A stretch of DNA of 64,000 bases from contig JADJVB010000013.1 in assembly GCA_016710745.1 (NCBI GenBank), forward strand, positions 516,001 to 580,000, given 5' to 3'. A program made the translations under genes and the position numbers. This DNA is from Chitinophagaceae bacterium. GTDB taxonomy: Bacteria > Bacteroidota > Bacteroidia > Chitinophagales > Chitinophagaceae. Shown one piece after another: positions 16,434 to 23,668 of the stretch. The notes under the pieces were generated by a model. The model made no database searches. It saw only the letters and a list, made by a program, of their open reading frames with translations, and was not told the DNA's origin. How positions within the stretch are numbered: position 1 is the stretch's first letter; each line of letters starts with the position of its first letter.

Positions 16434-19400
16434 TTAATAATTGTTTTCCACTTCATCGGCATCTATTGCCAGCAAACCATGACTATGATAATGATCGCTA
16501 CAGGTGTTGATCACTTCAAACCTGGGCCTGGCACCCCTGCCGCCACCGGTTGCACCACCGGGACCGGCGGCTTTTTTGGCAGCTGTGAGTTTGGCGATCA
16601 ACCTGGCCTTTTCTGTTTTATTTTGAATGCGCATCATCGCATCTTTTTCCCTGTCGAAGTAAACGATGCCATCTACAATGGTTTTTTCTGCCTTCGCATA
16701 GATCGATAACGGGTTATCGCTCCAGATCACCAGGTCGGCATCTTTACCTGGCTTTATGCTTCCGGTCTTCCCGTCAACGTGCAGCATTTTTGCCGGATTG
16801 ATGGTTACCATTTTCCAGGCTTCATCTTCACTCATTCCTCCGTATTTCACACTCTTGGCAGCTTCCTGGTTCAGGCGCCTTGCCATTTCAGCATCATCCG
16901 AATTGATGGCCACATTTAAGCCAACTTTTTGCATGATGTAGGCATTGTACGGAATGGCATCCACCACTTCCATTTTATAATTCCACCAATCACTGAAGGT
17001 AGATGCGTTGGCACCATGCGCCTTCATCTTATCGGCCACTTTGTATCCTTCTAAAATATGTGTGAATGTATTTACCGTGAATCCGAATTTTTCGGCCACT
17101 TTCATAGTGGCATTAATTTCGCTTTGCACGTAGGAGTGACAGGTAATAAATCTTTTCTTATTCATGATCTCAACCAGGGCATCCAGTTCAAGGTCTCTCC
17201 GAACCACAACCGGCGTTGCCCCCTTTTTCTTATTGTTAAGATCAGCCGCCTTCCAGGCCGTTTGGTAGTCAGACGCCCGTTGAAATGCATCAACCAAAAC
17301 CTGATCAACGCCCATACGGGTATCCGGGAAACGCGTATTTCCCTGCGTGGACGAACTTCTTTTTACGTTTTCGCCTAATGCGAATTTGATAAACGGATCA
17401 GCACCGGCGAATTTAAGATCCTGGTCGTTGGCACCCCAGCGCAGTTTGATGAGCTGCGTTTGTCCGCCAATGGTATTTGCCGATCCATGTAAGATATGTG
17501 AGCTGGTAACACCGCCGCTAAGTTGCCGGTATATGTTCATGTCATCCGGGTTCAGGTTATCGCTTATCCGCACTTCGGAGGTTACACTTTGCCCGCCTTC
17601 ATTGATTGATGAGGCTGCAATATGCGAATGTTCGTCAACGATACCGGCGGTAACATATTTCCCGGTGCCGTCAATGGTTCGGGCAGTGGGGTCCGAAAGG
17701 TTTTTTCCTACAGCCGCGATCTTTCCACCCTTAATCAACACATCGTTGTTATCCAGTACGCCTTCGTTTTCACCGGTCCAAACCGTAGCGTTTTTAATCA
17801 ACAGGTTTTCGGGTTTTGGCATTTCCTCCCATCCATAGCTTAAAAAAGGATAAGTAACTTTTCCCAGTACCAATGGTCCTTTTTCTTTAACACTGTCGGC
17901 TTTCGCCTTCGGTTTTTTGTTGAATGTGGCTCTCCAGGTAAATATATTTCCCTGTGCATCAGTACCGGTTCCGTTCCAGGTATCGCCGGCTACGGCTCCG
18001 CTCAGGATGGTTTCTTTGGCATTGCGGCCCCGGCCTTCGGTATAATTTAATTTAACCAGATTGCCATCATAGCTGTATTTACCGGTAAGGGTATCTTTGC
18101 CGATGAATTGGGCAACACCGGCATCTTTCAGATCCAGCAACAGCGTATTCACACCAGTATTCGAATACGCTATATAGTTATAAGTTCCTTTAACATCATA
18201 CCAGTTATCATCTTTGATGGCGTTTTTGATGCCTTGTGTCCAGTTTTGCAATAACACGGTTTTTTCGGCAAATATGGGCCCGGATGTGATCAGGAAATTA
18301 GCAATTTTACCGGCATCCAGGCTCCCTATTTTAGCATCCATGCCCAGTAAAGTGGCCGGTGTTTTGGTAAGTGCTTCCAGTGCCTTTTGTTCGGTTAATC
18401 CATATTCAATGGCTTTCCGGAGATTGGCCATGAAATCTCCGGGATTGTCAAGATCTGCGGCTGTAAGACTGAAATTGATACCTGCTTTTTCCAAAGCCGC
18501 GGCATTGCCCGGGGCCAGCTCCCAATGTTTCAAATCATCCAGACCAACAAAACGAAGGTCATTGGGGTCATCAACGTCGATGGCAGCCGGGAAATTCAAT
18601 GATAAAATAAACGAAGCTTTTGTTTCGGCCATTTCTTTGATCCGCTGGTATTCATTTCCACCGCCTTTAATTATATATTGTACACCGAACTCATCTCCGA
18701 TCTTATCAGCTCTCAGGTCATTCCATTTGTCATTGGCTTCAAAGATCTGAGGTAATGATTGCATGTCGTTCCAGCTTTGTAGAGACAGGTTTACCCCTTC
18801 AGCCGCAGGATTAGATTTATACCATTGCGCATCCAGGTAAGTTTGGCGTAAAAGCGCTATGGAGCCCATCATGGAGCTGGGGTAACTTTGCGTTGATGTA
18901 CCCTTGCTGAAAGAATAGTGCGCTGATGCTTTATCTTTCAGCATGACTAAATTATCCGGCTGGTTGGCCAGCGTTACAAATGCGCCGCAGCCCCTGGCAA
19001 TACCGTCTTTTTGATGGGTAAGTACCGATCCAAAGCCAATATCTCTTAATGGTTTTGCCTTGGCGTCATTAACGACGAAAATTTTATAGGCTTCTGTTTC
19101 ACTTTTTATAGTCTGGTTCCAGCCATAAGCACCCTTGGTACCGGAGGTTATTTGCTGGGTGCGAGAAAATCCGCCCCCGCCGGCAGCGGGCAGTTCAGCT
19201 GCCGCTATTCCGTAATCGCTGTATATATCGATAAAGGAGGGGTATATGTATTTACCCTGGCAATCGATAATAACCGAGTTTTTTGGTATGCTCACGTTAT
19301 TACCTACGGCTACTATCTTACCGTCGCGGATGACCAACGTAGCATTTTGTATCGTAGTTTGTGCATCCGTTATGATGGTCGCATGGGTAAAGGCATACGC

Positions 19401-19514
19401 TCCGTCTTTTGGATTCGCCACATCATTAAGCGGAGCTGTCACCTGTGCTTCCAGGTTTTGTAAATTTCCGTGCTGGAGCATCAGCACGATCAACAAAAAT
19501 TTTATTTTTTGCAT
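16434..19514 (-). CDS. Secreted double-domain amidohydrolase
   Basis: A 1026-residue secreted protein with two amidohydrolase units in tandem. The first (about 35-420) has DGKIVAVGNNVSIP and the C-terminal TPATLLGMDAKIGSLDAGK but reads YPSFIDIYSDYGIAAAE where the metal HxH should be. After a beta-rich linker (about 430-565), the second unit (about 575-970) is complete: VTAGIVDEHSHIAASS (HxH), ITCHSYVQ, FTHILEGYK and INSDDAEMARR. It then has a Gly/Arg-rich segment and a tail. So only one active site is predicted. Related Bacteroidota proteins are annotated as imidazolonepropionase-like amidohydrolases; substrate unknown. The gene is divergent from the second deoC at 19635. Confidence 0.85.
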   Translation of the reverse strand: MQKIKFLLIVLMLQHGNLQNLEAQVTAPLNDVANPKDGAYAFTHATIITDAQTTIQNATLVIRDGKIVAVGNNVSIPKNSVIIDCQGKYIYPSFIDIYSDYGIAAAELPAAGGGGFSRTQQITSGTKGAYGWNQTIKSETEAYKIFVVNDAKAKPLRDIGFGSVLTHQKDGIARGCGAFVTLANQPDNLVMLKDKASAHYSFSKGTSTQSYPSSMMGSIALLRQTYLDAQWYKSNPAAEGVNLSLQSWNDMQSLPQIFEANDKWNDLRADKIGDEFGVQYIIKGGGNEYQRIKEMAETKASFILSLNFPAAIDVDDPNDLRFVGLDDLKHWELAPGNAAALEKAGINFSLTAADLDNPGDFMANLRKAIEYGLTEQKALEALTKTPATLLGMDAKIGSLDAGKIANFLITSGPIFAEKTVLLQNWTQGIKNAIKDDNWYDVKGTYNYIAYSNTGVNTLLLDLKDAGVAQFIGKDTLTGKYSYDGNLVKLNYTEGRGRNAKETILSGAVAGDTWNGTGTDAQGNIFTWRATFNKKPKAKADSVKEKGPLVLGKVTYPFLSYGWEEMPKPENLLIKNATVWTGENEGVLDNNDVLIKGGKIAAVGKNLSDPTARTIDGTGKYVTAGIVDEHSHIAASSINEGGQSVTSEVRISDNLNPDDMNIYRQLSGGVTSSHILHGSANTIGGQTQLIKLRWGANDQDLKFAGADPFIKFALGENVKRSSSTQGNTRFPDTRMGVDQVLVDAFQRASDYQTAWKAADLNNKKKGATPVVVRRDLELDALVEIMNKKRFITCHSYVQSEINATMKVAEKFGFTVNTFTHILEGYKVADKMKAHGANASTFSDWWNYKMEVVDAIPYNAYIMQKVGLNVAINSDDAEMARRLNQEAAKSVKYGGMSEDEAWKMVTINPAKMLHVDGKTGSIKPGKDADLVIWSDNPLSIYAKAEKTIVDGIVYFDREKDAMMRIQNKTEKARLIAKLTAAKKAAGPGGATGGGRGARPRFEVINTCSDHYHSHGLLAIDADEVENNY

Positions 19515-19634
19515 GAATGTTAATTTTGGTTGTTTGAATGGGTGATAAATATAACAAATGATTGCATCTAACGATGGTCAATTACGTAATTATGTTTTTT
19601 GGATTGATTATTTTTACCGCAATTGTACAATAAT

Positions 19635-20291
19635 ATGAATTTAACTGCATATATAGAACTTTGCCTGTTAAAACCTGATACCCTGGTAGCCGATCTGAAG
19701 GAGCTTTGTGCCAGGGCAATTGATGAAAAATATCCGGGTATTTGTGTTCCTCCAATATTTGTAAAACAAGCCAAAGCCTGTATTGGAACTGCCGATATCC
19801 GGGTGGCGGCTGTCATTGGCTTCCCTTTTGGTTATGCTGCCGTGGAAGCCAAGGTTGCCGAGATCGTTTTGGCGATTATTGATGGCGCAGATGAGGTTGA
19901 AATGGTTATTAATACCATCGCAGTAAAAAATAACGATTGGCAATACCTGGCCAGTGAGATCAACACGGTAATGCCAATTTTGAGGAGTAAGGGAAAGAAG
20001 ATCACAGTGATTATTGAATCGGGACTTATGACAAAGAAAGAACTGATCGCGGCCTGCGATATCTATGGCGCGGCGGCCGTGGATTTTGTGAAACTGGGCA
20101 CCGGGTTTATTAAGAATGAGACAATAATGGAGCAAGTAGAATTGGTTCGCGGGCACCTGGCAGCACCGGTTCAGTTGAAAGTTTGTACAGATACCGCTAA
20201 TTTTTCAAAAAACCAGGATTTAGTTAAAGCCGGAGCCAACCGTTTGTGCGTAAACAGCCCTCTGCAGGTGGACAAACAAAATATTGTGTAA
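19635..20291 (+). CDS. Divergent DeoC-family aldolase
   Basis: I take the ATG at 19635 (MNLTAYIELCLLKPDT) instead of the TTG four codons earlier, giving 218 residues, the length of short DeoC proteins. The fold signature is clear: GICVPPIFVKQAKA, VAAVIGFPFGYAAVEAK, ADEVEMVINTIAV, DFVKLGTGF. The Schiff-base lysine K153 and second lysine K182 are kept. However, the catalytic aspartate is glutamate (E89, in EVEMVI), and the phosphate-loop after K182, normally SGGI-like, reads VCTDTANF. It may act on a different, perhaps non-phosphorylated, substrate. A canonical deoC is 5.6 kb away. The gene is followed by a SPOR-like protein gene with its own -7 box. Confidence 0.82.
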   Translation: MNLTAYIELCLLKPDTLVADLKELCARAIDEKYPGICVPPIFVKQAKACIGTADIRVAAVIGFPFGYAAVEAKVAEIVLAIIDGADEVEMVINTIAVKNNDWQYLASEINTVMPILRSKGKKITVIIESGLMTKKELIAACDIYGAAAVDFVKLGTGFIKNETIMEQVELVRGHLAAPVQLKVCTDTANFSKNQDLVKAGANRLCVNSPLQVDKQNIV

Positions 20292-20326
20292 TAACAATAG
20301 AAAAGTTCAGGATGGAACGGTTTTTG

Positions 20327-20334
20327 TAAATTTG
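20327..20334 (+). promoter_or_regulatory. Putative -7 box very close to a start codon
   Basis: TAAATTTG fits TAnnTTTG and ends 7 bases before the ATG at 20342, so a transcript from it would be nearly leaderless. Confidence 0.45.
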
Positions 20335-20341
20335 TAGGAAT

Positions 20342-20791
20342 ATGAAAAAAATTATCAGTTTAATAGTGATCCTGACATTTGGAATGCAAGTTTTTGCCCA
20401 GGAAGTGGAGGTGGATACTCTGGTGGCAGAAAAAGTTACCATTACGAAAGACCCCAGGCTGGATATTTTGGGTAAATTTCAATCGGACCTGGCCAAAACG
20501 GCGAGCCGGTTTGGCAAAGGATACCGGCTTTTTGTATTAAAAACCAACGACCGGGAATATGCCATGAAGGTAAGGACCTACCTGTTACAGAATTTCCCGG
20601 ATGAAAAAGTGATCATGACTTACCAGTCGCCTTTTATTAAAATGAAATTTGGTGATTTTGTTGATAAACCCGAAGCCGAGAAAGTGAAAAAACAGATCAT
20701 TAGAGATGGCGTAGTTACCGGGGGCATTTATATTGTGCCGGATACCATCGAGCTTAAACCCGACAAAAACGGTCAAAACGAATCAAAATAA
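20342..20791 (+). CDS. Secreted SPOR-domain-like protein
   Basis: A 149-residue protein with a signal peptide (MKKIISLIVILTFGMQVFAQ). The mature part, about residues 45-135, resembles a SPOR domain, the roughly 75-residue fold that binds denuded peptidoglycan: GYRLFVLKTNDREYAMKVRT, then FPDEKVIMTYQSPFIKMKFG and DFVDKPEAEKVKKQI. The pattern YRL-V, then a helix, then KVRFGDF-x-A-E is the SPOR signature. It would act in the periplasm. It lies 50 bases after the DeoC paralogue and is followed by a strong terminator. Confidence 0.75.
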   Translation: MKKIISLIVILTFGMQVFAQEVEVDTLVAEKVTITKDPRLDILGKFQSDLAKTASRFGKGYRLFVLKTNDREYAMKVRTYLLQNFPDEKVIMTYQSPFIKMKFGDFVDKPEAEKVKKQIIRDGVVTGGIYIVPDTIELKPDKNGQNESK

Positions 20792-20806
20792 TGTACATGC
20801 TTATAC

Positions 20807-20837
20807 AAAGAGTTTCTGATCAGAAACTCTTTTTTTT
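20807..20837 (+). terminator. Rho-independent terminator
   Basis: AAGAGTTTCTGATCAGAAACTCTT is a near-perfect palindrome in which TGATCA acts as the loop, followed by T8. It lies 16 bases after the SPOR-like gene. Confidence 0.85.
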
Positions 20838-20864
20838 CTGACCGTTTAAAGTTATTCTTAGTCC

Positions 20865-22045
20865 ATGATAAAAGAGCAAATACAGGCACTGGCAAAAAAA
20901 TATGCCGATGAATTCGTAGAGATCCGGCACCAGATACATGCCAATCCCGAGTTGAGTTACCAGGAATTTGAAACCTCTGTCCTTATTCAAAAAAAGCTAA
21001 CCGAATTGGGAATACCGTTCGACGTGAAAGCCACAACCGGCGTGGTAGGTTTGATCAAAGGAAAAAATCCGGCTAAACAAATTATAGCATTGCGTGCCGA
21101 TATGGATGCCCTGCCAATTGAAGAAGAAAATGATATTCCATATAGATCGAAGAATAATGGCGTAATGCATGCCTGTGGACACGATGTTCACACAAGCTGT
21201 TTACTGGGTGCTGCAAAAATTTTAAATGAGTTGAAGAATGAATGGGAGGGAACCGTGAAACTGATCTTTCAGCCGGGTGAAGAAAAGAATCCCGGTGGCG
21301 CCAGTTTGTTGATAAAGGAAGGCGTTTTGGAAAATCCGGGGCCGGAAAAAATATTTGCCTTGCACGTGCATCCCGGCCTCGAAGTGGGTACTTTAAGTTT
21401 TCGGAATGGCATGGTGATGGCCAGCGCCGATGAAATTTACATTACCATAAAAAGTAAGGGCGGGCATGCGGCAGCGCCTCAATTTACCGCCGATACGATT
21501 TTGATCGCCTCGCATTTAGTGGTGAGCCTGCAGCAAATTGTAAGCCGCAACAATAGTCCGTTTAACCCTTCGGTTTTATCCATCACGTCTTTTCAGGGGG
21601 TAATGCAACCAATGTTATTCCGTCGGAAGTTAAGCTGATGGGCACCTTCAGGGCCATGAACGAAGAATGGCGTTTTAAAGCCCATGACTTAATTAAAAAA
21701 CAAACCCTGGAACTGGTTGCTGCCCTGGGTGCCGAGGCAACCATTCATATCGACGTGGGGTACCCATTTGTTTTAAATGATGAAACCCTGGGTAATGCAG
21801 CAAGAAAAAAGGCCGAAGAATATATGGGTGCCGGTAACGTGGAAGAAACCGAACTACGAATGGGCGCCGAAGATTTTGCTTATTACTCACACCGCATTCC
21901 AGCCTGCTTTTTCAGGTTGGGCGCCGGCAATAAAGACAAAGGGATCAGCAGCGGAGTGCATACGCCTACCTTTAATATTGATGAACGGGCAATTGAGATC
22001 GGGATGGGGATGATGGCGTGGTTGGACACCCCCTCCGCCCCCTAA
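20865..22045 (+). pseudogene. M20 family metallopeptidase/amidohydrolase, single-base frameshift
   Basis: The N-terminal frame (20865-21638) has the M20 motifs DADMDALPIEEEND-like (RADMDALPIEEE), HACGHDVHT and QPGEEKNPGGA. The C-terminal part (to 22045) has RMGAEDFAYYSHRIPA with a metal ligand region. They are joined at a G5 tract (21596-21600). One extra G restores SFQGGNATNVIPSEVKLMG, an excellent M20 sequence, for about 393 residues in total. These enzymes remove N-acyl groups from amino acids or cleave dipeptides. The 3' end runs into a palindromic repeat that supplies the stop codon. All domains are otherwise intact, so sequencing error is as likely as true inactivation. Confidence 0.85.
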
Positions 22046-22053
22046 AAGGGGAA
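22027..22053. repeat. Palindromic CCCCTAAAAGGGG element overlapping a gene end
   Basis: CACCCCCTCCGCCCCCTAAA followed by AGGGGAAC is related to the element at 1437-1511. It encodes the last residues and the TAA stop of the M20 gene, so insertion or spread of the repeat appears to have set this C-terminus. Confidence 0.55.
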
Positions 22054-22185
22054 CTTGTAGCGCAAGGATTATAAAGAATAAGATGAGTTTTTAGGATAAC
22101 GATTTGCATAGAAATCATTTTTAATTTTTAAAACTTAATTCTTTAATACGTTATACTATGCGGTAGCGTATTTTGAATTGAGATT

Positions 22186-22206
22186 CCTCTGCCAGCAGGC
22201 GGAGGG
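22186..22206. repeat. GC-rich palindrome directly before a start codon
   Basis: CCTCTGCC-AGCA-GGCGGAGG is a hairpin 7 bases upstream of the beta-CASP nuclease ATG. The purine-rich right arm (GGAGGG) occupies the ribosome-binding position. Confidence 0.45.
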
Positions 22207-22212
22207 CAGCGT

Positions 22213-23616
22213 ATGAAAATAGCATTCCACGGCGCAGCCCGTACAGTAACCGGTAGTAAACATTTAATCACGTTAAAAAACGGCAATGAGTATTTGCTCG
22301 ACTGTGGCCTGTTTCAGGGCATGGGCAGGGATACAGAAGCGTTGAACCGGAGTTTTGGATTTGATCCGGCGCAGGTAACGCACCTGATCCTGTCGCACGC
22401 ACATATTGATCATTGTGGCTTGATTCCAAAATTGGTGAAGGAAGGGTTTAACGGAAAAGTGTTTTGCACACCGGCAACCAGGACATTGGCGGCTTTGATG
22501 CTGGAAGATTCTGCCGGGATCCAGGAAGATGATGTAAAATATGAAAATAAACGACGGGCTCACGACGGGTTGCCTTATTTACAACCCTTGTACAATACCC
22601 AGGATGCCCTCGATGCGATGGGGCATTTTGTGGAAGTGGAATATAATGAGTGGTTTGCGATTGATGAATATGTGGAGGTGATGTATAAAGACGCGGGGCA
22701 TATTATTGGCAGTGCATCGGTGCATTTGAAAGTAAAAGAAGACGGGAAAATAACACGGATCAGTTTCAGCGGTGATGTGGGCCGGTACCGGGATGTAATT
22801 CTCCGCTCACCGGCTGAATTTGAGCAGGCCGATTATATTTTGCTGGAATCCACGTACGGAAACAGCCTGCATGATAACGCATTAACCACACCCGACCAGA
22901 TCTTGCAATGGGTGGAAAAAGCCTGCTTACAAAAGAAAGGCAAACTTATCATTGCGGCTTTCAGTGTTGGCCGTACGCAGGAGATCTTATACGCACTCAA
23001 TCAGCTGGAGCTGGAAAGAAGATTGCCCAAAATTCCATATTATGTTGATAGCCCGTTGAGTGTAAAAGCAACAGAAATTATCAAAAGTTACCCCAGGTAT
23101 TTTAATAAAACCATTCAAAAGATATTAGAAGTAGATAATGACCCATTTGGATTTGAAGGATTGAAATTCATCAAATCGGTTGAGGAATCAAAAATGTTGA
23201 ATTTTACCGATGGCCCTTACGTGGTTATTTCGGCGAGCGGCATGGGTGACGCCGGCCGGGTTAAACACCATATCAGTAATAATATTGAGAACAGCCGCAA
23301 TACCATTTTATTCAGTGGCTATTGCGAACCACATTCTTTGGGTGGCCGGTTACTGGCGGGCAACAAAGAAGTGGGGATTTTCGGTACGCAACACGAAGTG
23401 AATGCCGAAATTGGTTCTGTCAGAAGTATGAGCGCACACGGCGATTATGACGACCTTTGCCAGTTTTTGGCCTGCCAGGATCCTAAACAGGTTAAACGTT
23501 TGTTCCTTGTGCATGGCGAATATCCTGTTCAGCAGGATTTTAAGCAAAGGTTGATCAGGAAGGGATTTGCTGATGTGGAAATACCCGAAATGCATTATGA
23601 GATCGGGTTGGAATGA
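22213..23616 (+). CDS. Metallo-beta-lactamase/beta-CASP RNA-processing nuclease
   Basis: A 467-residue protein with the full MBL-beta-CASP plan: LLDCGLFQGM, zinc motif 2 SHAHIDHCGLIP, motif 3 DAGHIIGSASVH, motif 4 SGDVGR, beta-CASP motif A LLESTYG, PYYVDSPLSVKAT, the GMGDAGRVKHHISN region, and the C-terminal MSAHGDYDDL plus VHGE. This is the bacterial YsgA/MBL-RNase group related to CPSF73, expected to process RNA in the cytoplasm; the exact target is unknown. It appears as a single gene. A GC palindrome sits in place of a normal leader. Confidence 0.9.
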   Translation: MKIAFHGAARTVTGSKHLITLKNGNEYLLDCGLFQGMGRDTEALNRSFGFDPAQVTHLILSHAHIDHCGLIPKLVKEGFNGKVFCTPATRTLAALMLEDSAGIQEDDVKYENKRRAHDGLPYLQPLYNTQDALDAMGHFVEVEYNEWFAIDEYVEVMYKDAGHIIGSASVHLKVKEDGKITRISFSGDVGRYRDVILRSPAEFEQADYILLESTYGNSLHDNALTTPDQILQWVEKACLQKKGKLIIAAFSVGRTQEILYALNQLELERRLPKIPYYVDSPLSVKATEIIKSYPRYFNKTIQKILEVDNDPFGFEGLKFIKSVEESKMLNFTDGPYVVISASGMGDAGRVKHHISNNIENSRNTILFSGYCEPHSLGGRLLAGNKEVGIFGTQHEVNAEIGSVRSMSAHGDYDDLCQFLACQDPKQVKRLFLVHGEYPVQQDFKQRLIRKGFADVEIPEMHYEIGLE

Positions 23617-23668
23617 TTATTGATCTGGTAACGGTGTAATCGTCTTTTAAAAAAAGAAGTGAAGTTTT

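Noticed and set aside
18214..18750. A 178-codon open frame on the plus strand
   Set aside because: Antisense to the double amidohydrolase gene and low in recognisable features.
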